DNA from: Pseudomonadota bacterium
GTDB taxonomy: Bacteria; Pseudomonadota; Alphaproteobacteria; Caulobacterales; Caulobacteraceae
Reading direction: 5' to 3'
Assembly: GCA_023451375.1 (NCBI GenBank)
Contig: JAEXZS010000015.1
Location: 10,554 to 74,553, forward strand
Length of the DNA stretch: 64,000 bases
The stretch's first letter is position 1, and each line of letters opens with the position of its first letter. Under the pieces are notes generated by a model. The model worked only from the letters and a program-made list of their open reading frames with translations. It ran no database searches and was not told the origin of the DNA. Position numbers and translations under genes: made by a program. Below, one piece after another: positions 26,757 through 34,895 of the stretch.

Positions 26757-27337
26757 TGAGCGTTCCGGGGCAGTTTGGCGGGATCGTAGTTCTGGCCGAA
26801 GTTCAGCAGCAGGGCCGGACCCAGCTCGACCGTCTGGTCGGCGCCGGCAAGGTGGACGGACAGGTTGGTGGAGCCGGCCGCATGGTCTTTCGCAGCCACG
26901 CCCGAGGCGTAGATCATGCCCCAGGCGGGGCCGATGGATCCGGCGTCCTCCGCCAGAGCCGCATAGGGCGGCGTGTTTTCCTGGACCCGCAGCGGGATGC
27001 GGCTGGACGACGCGCCTTCCGGAGCGACGGCCAGGCGAGCCCAGACCGCGAGCAGGATGGTGTCGCCCTGCTTAATCGCGCCGCTTATCGGCATCTGGGC
27101 CGCGACATCCCACGGCTGGTTCGAGCGGCGGGCGACGACGCGGACGGCGCGGTCGCCGAGCACCCCTTCGGCGCGCTGCGGTCGCGGCGCCCGGGCGACG
27201 CCCAGCACCTGCCAGCTGTCCACGCTGGGGTTGTTGACGAGGTACTGCAGGATATCGTCATCCTGCGCCCGAGCGGACGCAGACGGCGCGATCGCGATGA
27301 GAACGGCCGCGGCCGCGCCTAGGATTCTGTTGAGCAT
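26753..27337 (-). CDS. Small secreted beta-sandwich protein, carbohydrate-binding-like
   Basis: 194 residues with a signal peptide (ILGAAAAVLIAIAPSASARA). The rest looks like one beta-sandwich domain: a WQVLGVARAPR start, IKQGDTILLAVWARLAVA in the middle, NTPPYAALAED and STNLSVHLAGADQTVELGPA, ending LLLNFGQNYDP. This pattern resembles the CBM4/9-like galactose-binding domains found at the N-termini of xylanases, here on its own. No catalytic motif is seen. It is translationally coupled to the GH9 gene and has an ACTCAGAC-type site 36 bp upstream. Its likely role is to bind the polysaccharide or the hydrolase at the cell surface; this is inference from fold and context. Confidence 0.7.
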   Translation of the reverse strand: MLNRILGAAAAVLIAIAPSASARAQDDDILQYLVNNPSVDSWQVLGVARAPRPQRAEGVLGDRAVRVVARRSNQPWDVAAQMPISGAIKQGDTILLAVWARLAVAPEGASSSRIPLRVQENTPPYAALAEDAGSIGPAWGMIYASGVAAKDHAAGSTNLSVHLAGADQTVELGPALLLNFGQNYDPAKLPRNAQ

Positions 27338-27372
27338 GGTCGCCTCCCCGCAGGATCTGCGCCCTGCCGCTC

Positions 27373-27387
27373 AATACTCAGACAAAT
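27373..27387 (+). promoter_or_regulatory. ACTCAGAC-type regulatory motif upstream of the CBM-like/GH9 operon
   Basis: AATACTCAGACAAAT, 36-50 bp upstream of the ATG at 27337. It is framed by CAATA and TATTG, giving a longer imperfect palindrome (27372-27391). Same core as the sites at 31554, 49215, 53926 and 63834. A GntR/FadR-type regulator is the candidate binder; see findings. Confidence 0.55.
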
Positions 27388-27407
27388 ATTGAGGCGCTTG
27401 GCAAGTC

Positions 27408-28427
27408 TCAGCCTCGGCTGAGGGCGGCGACGATGAAACGCCGGATGCGATCCAGGGTCGCGGGCGTGAGCGGGCCGAGGACGCCGCGTCGGGTCACCGG
27501 CAGGTGGGCGTGCGTCTCCTCGTCGGCCTCGAACACATAGTGGTCGTAGAAGGCGCGCCACGCCCGGCGACGCTCCGCCGGAAGGCCGCGCAGGGCCGCG
27601 AGGCTGAGCACCATGGCGTCAAACGGCGAAGGCGATCCCGGCGGGCCGACGTCCCACCAGTAGTTGACCAGCATGCTCAGCGACGCCGTCGCCCGCACGT
27701 GGTGCCACCACAGCGACGGTATGAACAGGGCGTCGCCCGGCTCCAGCACGGCATGACGCGCCGCTTCGGCGGCGGCCTCGAACCGGGGATAGGCCGCGCG
27801 CCCGTCGCCCCGATCGAACTGGACGAGGCTGATCGGCTGTCCCGCCGGGGTGAAGTCCAAAGGGCCGACATAGAGATTGGCGACCTGCTCGGGCGGAAAC
27901 AGGGTGAAGACCCGCCGCCCGCCCACGGCGCAGGCCAGGTTGTCGGACAGGTCGTAGTGGGTCTGGACTGTGGTGGCGTTGCCGATCCAAAGGCGCGGCT
28001 CGACGCCGCCCGGAACGCCGGGAGCGGGATTGGCGGCGGCGAAGTCCGGCAGCAGGGCCGAGGCCGGGACCGAACCCATGTAGTACATCGGCGGGCGCGC
28101 CTGCCGCGCCGCTTCGTCCAGGGCGGACAGCAGGTCGGTCAGCGACCGGCGCGTCCGCTCGAAATTGAAGCCGCTGAGATCGGCGTTGTAGAAGGGGCGG
28201 CCCTCGATCTCCGGCGGCCCGACGAACATGTCGCCCTCGCCGCCGCGATCCAGCGCGCGCAGACAGTCCGCCAGACGATCCTCCCTCGCCGCCCGCACGA
28301 CGGGCCAGGCGTCCACCAGGCCCCGCAACACCACGGGACGCCCTTCGGCGGCGCAGGCGGCGACATCGGCCGGCGTGGCCGCCGTGATCTCCGGCAGGGG
28401 ACGGCCCAGAAGGGCGGGAAGGGTCAC
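27408..28427 (-). CDS. JmjC-like cupin (Cupin_8) protein, copy 1
   Basis: 339 residues of the cupin-like family related to Fe(II)/2-oxoglutarate hydroxylases. The start region GRPVVLRGLVDAWPVV is the usual entry of Cupin_8 proteins. The iron-binding HxD lies in TVQTHYDLSDNLACAVGGRR and the distal histidine in LFIPSLWWHHVRATAS. The GTG at 28427 overlaps the stop of halogenase copy 2 (GTGA), which fixes the start; the frame open further upstream runs inside the halogenase gene and is not used. Cupins of this kind accompany tryptophan halogenases and TonB receptors in Caulobacterales and Xanthomonadales carbohydrate loci. Substrate unknown. Confidence 0.85.
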   Translation of the reverse strand: MTLPALLGRPLPEITAATPADVAACAAEGRPVVLRGLVDAWPVVRAAREDRLADCLRALDRGGEGDMFVGPPEIEGRPFYNADLSGFNFERTRRSLTDLLSALDEAARQARPPMYYMGSVPASALLPDFAAANPAPGVPGGVEPRLWIGNATTVQTHYDLSDNLACAVGGRRVFTLFPPEQVANLYVGPLDFTPAGQPISLVQFDRGDGRAAYPRFEAAAEAARHAVLEPGDALFIPSLWWHHVRATASLSMLVNYWWDVGPPGSPSPFDAMVLSLAALRGLPAERRRAWRAFYDHYVFEADEETHAHLPVTRRGVLGPLTPATLDRIRRFIVAALSRG

Positions 28428-29932
28428 GCCGCGCAGTTCCGGCGGATGAACTCGGCGTGCATCGGCATCTGGTCGGCGCAGGTGCGCATCACGCGGCGGA
28501 TCTCGGCCAAACGGCGCTGGGTCTCCTCCAGCGACAGCACCTCGGCGACGGGATCGAAACGCTTGGGCTTCAGCCCCTGGCCGATCATGACGGCGAACCA
28601 GCTGGTGTCGTTGAACAGCTCGTCGTTCTCGCGAAAGATCCGGCCTGTCGCCTCGAACAGCCGGTACTTCTCCTTCAGGCTGTCCGGCACGTCCATGTCG
28701 CGGCAAGACCGCCAGAACGCCGTGTCGTCCCGTTCTGTCAGGTGATAGTGCATGATGATGAAGTCGCGGACCTGCTCCATCTCGAGCCGGCTCATCCGGT
28801 TGAACCGGTCGATGTCCGCCTGCGGGAAGGTGCGGTCGGGGAACATCTGAAGCAGCTTGGCGATGCCGCTCTGGATCAGGTGGATGCTGGTTGATTCCAG
28901 CGGCTCGATGAAGCCGGACGCCAGCCCCAGGGCGACGCAGTTCTTGACCCAGGCCTGTTTGCGCCGGCCGGTGACGAAACGCAGGAAGCGCGGATCGGCC
29001 AAGGGCGCGCCGTCCAGATTGGCCAGCAGCGTCCCGGCCGCCTCATCATCCGAGATGTGGCCGCTGGAATAGACATAGCCGTTGCCGGTGCGATGCTGCA
29101 GGGGAATGCGCCACTGCCAGCCCGCGTCGCGGGCGGTGGAACGAGTATAGGGGGTGAAGATCGGCGCGCTCTCGCACGGCACGGCCGCCGCCCGATCGCA
29201 GGGCAGCCACTGGGTCCAGTCCTCGTAGCCGGCCTTCAGCGTCTGTTCGATCAGCAGGCCCCGGAAGCCGGAGCAGTCGATGAACAACTCGCCCTCCATC
29301 CGTTCGCCGCTTTCCAGCACCACGGCCTCGATGAAGCCGTCGGCGGGGCGCTGCTCGACGCGGACGATCTTGCCCTCCTGCCGGCGCACGCCGCGCGCCT
29401 CGGCGAAGCCGCGCAGGAAGCGGGCGTAGAGGCCGGCGTCGAAATGGAAGGCGTAGGCGATCTTCGACAGGGGCGACTTGGGGCCGGCGTCGACGGCGCG
29501 CATGAAGCGGTTCTGTTCGGCTGCGACCGCCTGCAGCGAATAGTCGGCTATGGCATGCCGATCGCCCGCCTGCGCCAGCCTGAGCCAGAAGGCGTGAAAG
29601 GAGACGCCCTCCATATCCACGCCATAGGGGCCGAACGGGTGGAAGTAGGTGTGGCCCTTGCGGCCCCAGTCGACGAACTCGATGCCCAGCTTGAAACTGC
29701 CCTGGGTCTTCCTGACGAAGTCATCCTCATCCAGGCCGAGCATGCGGTTGAAGACGCCGATCTGGGGGATGGTCGCCTCGCCGACCCCGACGATGCCGAT
29801 CTCGTCGGATTCGATCAGCACGATCTCGGCGTAGCCGGGCCCCAGCAGCTTGCCCAGCGCGGCGGCGGTCATCCACCCGGCGGTCCCGCCGCCGACGATG
29901 ACGATCTTGCGGATGCGCAGGTCGTCCATCAT
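28424..29932 (-). CDS. Flavin-dependent halogenase, tryptophan-halogenase family (copy 2)
   Basis: 502 residues with IVIVGGGTAGWMTAAALGK at the N-terminus, VGVGEATIPQIGVFNRM, GSFKLGIEFVDWG with the catalytic-type lysine, the complete WQWRIP motif, and EPLESTSIHLIQ with the partner glutamate. It is the middle gene of a tightly coupled minus-strand operon: halogenase 3 - halogenase 2 - cupin, with 4-bp overlaps on both sides. It should use reduced flavin from a separate reductase, and none is encoded in the window. Closest described relatives by context are BrvH-type halogenases of Brevundimonas, whose native substrate is unknown. Confidence 0.9.
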   Translation of the reverse strand: MMDDLRIRKIVIVGGGTAGWMTAAALGKLLGPGYAEIVLIESDEIGIVGVGEATIPQIGVFNRMLGLDEDDFVRKTQGSFKLGIEFVDWGRKGHTYFHPFGPYGVDMEGVSFHAFWLRLAQAGDRHAIADYSLQAVAAEQNRFMRAVDAGPKSPLSKIAYAFHFDAGLYARFLRGFAEARGVRRQEGKIVRVEQRPADGFIEAVVLESGERMEGELFIDCSGFRGLLIEQTLKAGYEDWTQWLPCDRAAAVPCESAPIFTPYTRSTARDAGWQWRIPLQHRTGNGYVYSSGHISDDEAAGTLLANLDGAPLADPRFLRFVTGRRKQAWVKNCVALGLASGFIEPLESTSIHLIQSGIAKLLQMFPDRTFPQADIDRFNRMSRLEMEQVRDFIIMHYHLTERDDTAFWRSCRDMDVPDSLKEKYRLFEATGRIFRENDELFNDTSWFAVMIGQGLKPKRFDPVAEVLSLEETQRRLAEIRRVMRTCADQMPMHAEFIRRNCAA

Positions 29933-31443
29933 GCGGCCTCCGGCGCGGCGCAGAAACGGGCGATGACCTCCGCCTGTCGCGGCATGGCGTCGACGACCGC
30001 GCGGATGCGAGCGTGGATGTCGACCGCTGCGCGTTCGATCAGGTGAAGGGGCAGGGCGTCGGCCAGAGGGTCATGGCCTGCAGGGGTAACGTCCTGGCCC
30101 AGCAGCACGGCCAGCCAACTGGCCTCGGCGAACAGCTCGTCCTCGTGGCGGAACAGGCGGCCCTTGTGGCGGAACAGTTCCATGCGGCGCTCCAGGCTGT
30201 CGGGGATCGGCATGGCGCGGCAGTAGTCCCACAACGGCTCGCCGACCCGGCCGTTGGCCTTGTAGTGCAGGATGATGAAGTCCCGGACCTGCTCGATCTG
30301 CAGATTGGTCAGCCGGTTGTACTCGGCGATGTCGCGCGGATCGAAGCCCTGGTCGGGGAACAGGGCCAGCAGCTTGGTGATCCCGGCCTGGATCATGTGG
30401 ATGCTGGTCGATTCCAGCGGCTCCAGGAAGCCGGACGCCAGACCTAGGGCGACGCAGTTCTTGATCCAGGCCTGTCTGCGGCGACCGGCGGTGAAGGCGA
30501 GACGGCGCGGCTCGGCCAGGGGCGGACCCTCCAGGTTCGCCAGCAGGGCGTCGCGGGCGTCGTCGTCGGAGATATGGGCGCTGGAGTAGACATAGCCGTT
30601 GCCCACCCGGTGCTGCAGCGGGATGCGCCAGCGCCATCCCGCGCGCGCCGCCGTGACCCGGGTTGCGGGCGTCAGGTCGTCCGGGTCGCGGTGGGCGCAG
30701 GGCGCAGCCACGGCGCGATCGCACAGCAGCCAATGGCTCCAGTCGTCATAGCCGGCCTGCAGCGTCTGCTCGATCAGCAGCCCCCGAAAGCCCGAGCAGT
30801 CGATGAACAGGTCGCCGGCGAGGCGCCGTCCGTTTTCCAGCACGACGGCGGCGATGAAGCCGTCCTGCGGCCGCTGCTCGACCGAGACCACCTTGCCCTC
30901 GTGCCGGGTCACGCCGCGCTGCTCGCTGTAGCGGCGCAGATAGGCGGCGTAGAAGCCGGCGTCGAAGTGATAGGCCCAGGCGGTCTGGGTCATCGGCGTA
31001 CGCGGGTCGCCCGGGCCGAAGCGGCCCTCGCGCGCCGCCGTCTCGCACACGCTGTACTCGGCCAGCGGCGCCGCCCGGCCCAGGTCGTGCAACCGTCTCC
31101 AGACCTGATGGAACTTCACCCCGTCGATGTCGGCTCCGAAGGTTCCAAACGGATGCATGTAGGCGTGGCCGGGCCGCATCCAATCGATGAACTCGATGCC
31201 CAGCTTGAAGGTGCCCCGCGTCGAGCGAACGAAGTCGGCCTCGTCCAGCCCGAGCATGGCGTTGAAGGTGCGCAGCGGCGGGATCGTGGCCTCGCCGACG
31301 CCCACCGTGCCGATCACCTCCGATTCCACCAGGGTGATGCGCGTCACCCCGTTCCCAGACAGCCGCGACAGAGCCGCCGCCGCCATCCATCCTGCGGTCC
31401 CGCCGCCGACGATGACCACGTCTCGAATCGGCGCGTTCGCCAT
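29929..31443 (-). CDS. Flavin-dependent halogenase, tryptophan-halogenase family (copy 3)
   Basis: 504 residues. VVIVGGGTAGWMAAAALSRL at the N-terminus, VGVGEATIPPLRTFNAM, GTFKLGIEFIDWM with the catalytic-type lysine, full WRWRIP motif, and EPLESTSIHMIQ with the glutamate. The ATG at 31443 (MANAPIRDVV) is chosen because GGGAGG lies seven bases upstream; the frame remains open 75 bases further but without such a site. It is the promoter-proximal gene of the halogenase-halogenase-cupin operon and is divergent from the TonB receptor gene across 182 bp that hold both regulatory motifs. It is closely similar to copy 2, consistent with duplication. Confidence 0.9.
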   Translation of the reverse strand: MANAPIRDVVIVGGGTAGWMAAAALSRLSGNGVTRITLVESEVIGTVGVGEATIPPLRTFNAMLGLDEADFVRSTRGTFKLGIEFIDWMRPGHAYMHPFGTFGADIDGVKFHQVWRRLHDLGRAAPLAEYSVCETAAREGRFGPGDPRTPMTQTAWAYHFDAGFYAAYLRRYSEQRGVTRHEGKVVSVEQRPQDGFIAAVVLENGRRLAGDLFIDCSGFRGLLIEQTLQAGYDDWSHWLLCDRAVAAPCAHRDPDDLTPATRVTAARAGWRWRIPLQHRVGNGYVYSSAHISDDDARDALLANLEGPPLAEPRRLAFTAGRRRQAWIKNCVALGLASGFLEPLESTSIHMIQAGITKLLALFPDQGFDPRDIAEYNRLTNLQIEQVRDFIILHYKANGRVGEPLWDYCRAMPIPDSLERRMELFRHKGRLFRHEDELFAEASWLAVLLGQDVTPAGHDPLADALPLHLIERAAVDIHARIRAVVDAMPRQAEVIARFCAAPEAA

Positions 31444-31553
31444 CTGATTCCCTCCCCGACAAGCTCTCTTTCGGAGCGTTTCGCCCTCGACCATCCGCTC
31501 GCCGATCGATGAAATCAACGGGCTTGCGTGATCGCAAATAGTGGGATACGCAG

Positions 31554-31568
31554 ATTACTCAGACATTT
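31554..31568 (+). promoter_or_regulatory. ACTCAGAC-type regulatory motif in the halogenase/TonB-receptor divergent promoter
   Basis: ATTACTCAGACATTT, 57-72 bp upstream of the TonB receptor start and 111 bp upstream of halogenase copy 3. The LacI-type palindrome at 31582 follows after 13 bp. Confidence 0.55.
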
Positions 31569-31581
31569 CATCGCTGCCAGA

Positions 31582-31595
31582 TGGTAGTGCTAACA
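31582..31595. promoter_or_regulatory. LacI-type operator upstream of the TonB receptor
   Basis: TGGTAGTGCTAACA, the most divergent of five palindromes of consensus TGNTNGYGCTANCA in this region. It lies 30 bp upstream of the TonB receptor start, where a bound repressor would block transcription. Confidence 0.6.
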
Positions 31596-31625
31596 AAAGA
31601 AGTGCTGACTTGGGGAGGGTAAATC

Positions 31626-34600
31626 ATGCGTGTCATCACGCCCGCAATTCGTCCTGCGTCCACGAGGGGAAATCTCCTCAGAACCAGCGTGTCCCTGATC
31701 GCCGTGGCGGCGGTCGGCGTCATCGCCGCGCCGGCTCTGGCCCAGGACCAGACCGGTGATCAGGCCGCCGAGGTGGAGGAGGTCGTCGTCACCGGCATCC
31801 GCTCCAGCCTGCGCAGCAGCCAGGCCATCAAGCACGACTCCGACGTGGTCGTCGATTCGATCACCTCGGAAGACATCGGAGCCCTTCCGGACCGCTCGGT
31901 CACCGAGGCGCTCCAGCGCGTGCCCGGCGTGTCGATCGACCGCTTCGCCGCCGGGGTCGATCCCGACCACTTCTCGGTTGAAGGCTCCGGCGTCGTGGTG
32001 CGCGGCCTGACCTATGTCCGCTCTGAACTGAACGGCCGTGACTCCTTCACCGCCAACAACGGACGCGGCCTCAGCTTCGCGGACGTGCCGTCCGAACTGA
32101 TGGGCGGCGTCGATGTGTTCAAGAGCCAGTCGGCGGACATGATCGAAGGCGGTATCGCCGGCTCGGTCAACCTGCGCACCCGCGTGCCGTTCGACTCGCC
32201 GGGCCGCGTGATCGCCTTCTCCGCGGAGTCCAGCTACGGCGACTTCGTCGAGGAATGGACCCCGACCTTCTCCGGCCTGATCAGCGACCGCTGGGAAACC
32301 AACGCCGGCGACTTCGGCCTGCTGCTCAACTATGTGAACTCGCAGCTGAAGACCCGCAGCGACGGCCAGCAGATCTCGAACTTCGGCGAGCGCACGCTGT
32401 ATTCGAACGGCGACGTGGTGCCGTCGGCCGGCGCGACCGAGGTGGGCGACGTGTGGTTCCCGCGCGGCGCCGCCTTCCGATCTCAGACCTTTGATCGGGT
32501 GCGCGAAGGCTATGCGGCCGCGGGCCAATGGCGCAGCCCTGACCGGACCATGGTGGCCACCGCCCAGTTCCTGCGCTCGGATTCGACCCAGGCCTGGACC
32601 GAGCACGCGATGGAGATCGCGACCGACAACGTCTACAACGCCGGCGAAGGCCGCGACTCTCAGGCTCAGCAAGGAACGACGCTGGACTTCGGCGAGGACG
32701 GCGTCTTCACCAACGGCATCATCACCGGCACCCAAGGCTGGCGCGCCGACCAGAACAGCGAGCCCCGCACGCCGACCAACGGGCTGCAATCCAACAACGT
32801 CCGCCGCGATGTCGATCAGCGCTTCGTCACCACCGACTACGGGCTGAACTTCAAGTGGACGCCGGTCGACAATCTGCAGCTGAACTTCGACTATCAGCAC
32901 GTCGATTCGACCGTCGACAACCTGGACGCCGGCCTGTGGAACTCCAGCTTCCAGAACGCGGCGATCCAGCTGCGCGGCGACGATATTCCAATCGTCACCT
33001 TCCTGCCGCCGTTCCTGAACGGTCAGCCTTGCGAGGGTCCCGCGACCGCCAGCTGCCCGGGCTACATGCGCGGCGACAACGCCAACTTCTCGCTGCCGTA
33101 CAACAGCTTCCCGCGCGCGGCGATGGACCACAAGGAACAGAGCGAGGGCAAGCTGGACGCCTTCCGGGTGGACGCGGACTATTCGTTCAACCAGGACTGG
33201 ATCAAATCGATCCGGGTCGGCGCCCGCTACGCCGAGCGAGACCAGACGACGCGCTTCACCAGCTACAACTGGGGCCGGCTGTCCGAGATCTGGGGTTCCG
33301 GCGGACCAGTTTGGCTGGATGACCAGGTCAACGGCGACCCGACGACGCCGGGCGGTTTCCAGCCCGCCGAGTTCAACGAGACCTTCTCGTTCGAGAACTT
33401 CATGCGCGGCGAAGTGCCGATCCCGACAGGGGACCAGCCGCGGCAGTTCTACGCTTCCAACATCGTGGAGAACTATCAGGACTACGTCGATTACGCCCTG
33501 GCGATCGGCGACGAATGGACCGATCGCCTCGACGCGACGGGATGTCCGCAGAACTGGGTGCCCCTGCAGCTCCGTTGCGGCGCCAACGAGGACGGCTTCC
33601 GTCTGAATGAGATCAACCCGGTCAAGGAAGAGACCACCGCCCTCTACGCCATGCTGCGTTTCGGGCATCAGTTCGCCAACGGCTGGAACCTGAGCGGCAA
33701 CTACGGCATCCGCTACACCAAGACCGACCGGATCGCCTCGGGTTATCAGTCCTTCGAGCAGAACAGCTTCATCAGCGAGGAGGAATGCGCCGCGCCGCTG
33801 GAGCCCGGCGCGGAACTGCCCGACTTCTGCCAGTTGGCGCCGGAGGTGCGCGCCGATGCGCGAGCCTTCGCCAACGGCGCCCTGACGCCGATCAGCGCGG
33901 ACGTCTCCTACGACTACTTCCTGCCCAGCTTCAACGCCAAGCTGGAAACGGGGAATGGTCTGCAGTTTCGCTTCGGCTTCTCGCAGGCCATCTCGCCGCC
34001 CTCGGTGGGCCTGACGCGGGCCTACTACAACATCCCGCTTTCGGACGCGCCGACGGACATCGTCGACGGCCAGCCGACGGCGCGGACCACGGTGGGCAAT
34101 CCGTACCTGAAGCCGGTCTTCGCGACGAACTACGACCTGTCGGCGGAATGGTACTTCGCCGACGTCGGCCAGCTGACCTTCTCGCTCTTCTACAAGGAGC
34201 TGGAGGATGTGGTGACCAACGGCACCCAGCGGATGGCCTTCACCAACAACGGCGCGACCTTCGACGCGATCGTGACGACGCCGATCAACTCTGACGCTAC
34301 GGGCAAGATCAAGGGCTTCGAGGTCGCCTACCAGCAAACCTATGACTTCCTGCCCTCGCCGTTCGATGGCCTGGGGATGAACGCCAACTATACCTACATC
34401 GACTCGTCCGGCATCCCGCAGAACACCTTGTCGGCGACCGACCCGGACGTGGCGGCGGGCAATACGGCGAACATCGACACCAGCCTGCTGCCGCAGCAGA
34501 ACCTGTCGGAGCACACCGCCAACCTGGCCGTGTTCTACGAGAAGGGACCGCTGTCCGCCCGCCTGGCCTACGCCTGGCGCTCGGAGTTCCTGATCACGCC

Positions 34601-34832
34601 GCGGGACGTCATCGTGCCCTATGCGCCGATCATGAACGAAGCCACCGGCCAGCTGGACGGCTCGATCTTCTACAGCGTCAACGACAACTGGAAGGTCGGG
34701 GTCCAGGCCGTGAACCTGCTGAACGAGGTCACGCGCACCAGCCAGGTGCTCAACAACGACCTGCTCACGGCGCCGCGCTCGTGGTTCATGAACGACCGCC
34801 GCTTCACCCTGATCGCCCGCGCCACCTTCTAG
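31626..34832 (+). CDS. TonB-dependent outer-membrane receptor (carbohydrate type)
   Basis: 1068 residues. Signal peptide with hydrophobic core TSVSLIAVAAVGVIAAPALA, then a TonB-box-like EVEEVVVTGIRSSLR at about 50-64. The plug domain includes DIGALPDRSVTEALQRVPGVS and GGIAGSVNLRTRVPF. The large beta-barrel ends in FTLIARATF with the C-terminal Phe used for outer-membrane insertion. The length and the ALPDRSVTEALQR plug are typical of Caulobacterales and Xanthomonadales oligosaccharide receptors. Given its neighbours it probably imports xylo-oligosaccharides or glucuronoxylan fragments; this is inference. It is divergent from the halogenase operon and closed by a strong terminator at 34858. 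ATG at 31626, with GGGGAGGG about seven bases upstream. Confidence 0.93.
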   Translation: MRVITPAIRPASTRGNLLRTSVSLIAVAAVGVIAAPALAQDQTGDQAAEVEEVVVTGIRSSLRSSQAIKHDSDVVVDSITSEDIGALPDRSVTEALQRVPGVSIDRFAAGVDPDHFSVEGSGVVVRGLTYVRSELNGRDSFTANNGRGLSFADVPSELMGGVDVFKSQSADMIEGGIAGSVNLRTRVPFDSPGRVIAFSAESSYGDFVEEWTPTFSGLISDRWETNAGDFGLLLNYVNSQLKTRSDGQQISNFGERTLYSNGDVVPSAGATEVGDVWFPRGAAFRSQTFDRVREGYAAAGQWRSPDRTMVATAQFLRSDSTQAWTEHAMEIATDNVYNAGEGRDSQAQQGTTLDFGEDGVFTNGIITGTQGWRADQNSEPRTPTNGLQSNNVRRDVDQRFVTTDYGLNFKWTPVDNLQLNFDYQHVDSTVDNLDAGLWNSSFQNAAIQLRGDDIPIVTFLPPFLNGQPCEGPATASCPGYMRGDNANFSLPYNSFPRAAMDHKEQSEGKLDAFRVDADYSFNQDWIKSIRVGARYAERDQTTRFTSYNWGRLSEIWGSGGPVWLDDQVNGDPTTPGGFQPAEFNETFSFENFMRGEVPIPTGDQPRQFYASNIVENYQDYVDYALAIGDEWTDRLDATGCPQNWVPLQLRCGANEDGFRLNEINPVKEETTALYAMLRFGHQFANGWNLSGNYGIRYTKTDRIASGYQSFEQNSFISEEECAAPLEPGAELPDFCQLAPEVRADARAFANGALTPISADVSYDYFLPSFNAKLETGNGLQFRFGFSQAISPPSVGLTRAYYNIPLSDAPTDIVDGQPTARTTVGNPYLKPVFATNYDLSAEWYFADVGQLTFSLFYKELEDVVTNGTQRMAFTNNGATFDAIVTTPINSDATGKIKGFEVAYQQTYDFLPSPFDGLGMNANYTYIDSSGIPQNTLSATDPDVAAGNTANIDTSLLPQQNLSEHTANLAVFYEKGPLSARLAYAWRSEFLITPRDVIVPYAPIMNEATGQLDGSIFYSVNDNWKVGVQAVNLLNEVTRTSQVLNNDLLTAPRSWFMNDRRFTLIARATF

Positions 34833-34857
34833 GCCCGGGCCAAGGCTCTCTCCTCCA

Positions 34858-34888
34858 GGGACGCGTCTGTGACGCGTCCCTTTTTTTT
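34858..34888 (+). terminator. Rho-independent terminator after the TonB receptor gene
   Basis: A perfect 10-bp stem, GGGACGCGTC (34858-34867) and GACGCGTCCC (34871-34880), with a TGT loop, followed directly by eight T. It is 25 bp beyond the receptor stop codon and is the clearest intrinsic terminator in the window. There is no A-tract on the left, so it works for the plus strand only. Confidence 0.93.
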
Positions 34889-34895
34889 GGGGCGA

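Noticed and set aside
31590..34514. A 974-codon open frame on the minus strand opposite the TonB receptor gene
   Set aside because: It has no ribosome-binding site, signal or family resemblance, and is Arg/Gly/Val-rich as expected of an antisense shadow in high-GC DNA. The plus-strand frame encodes a clear receptor.
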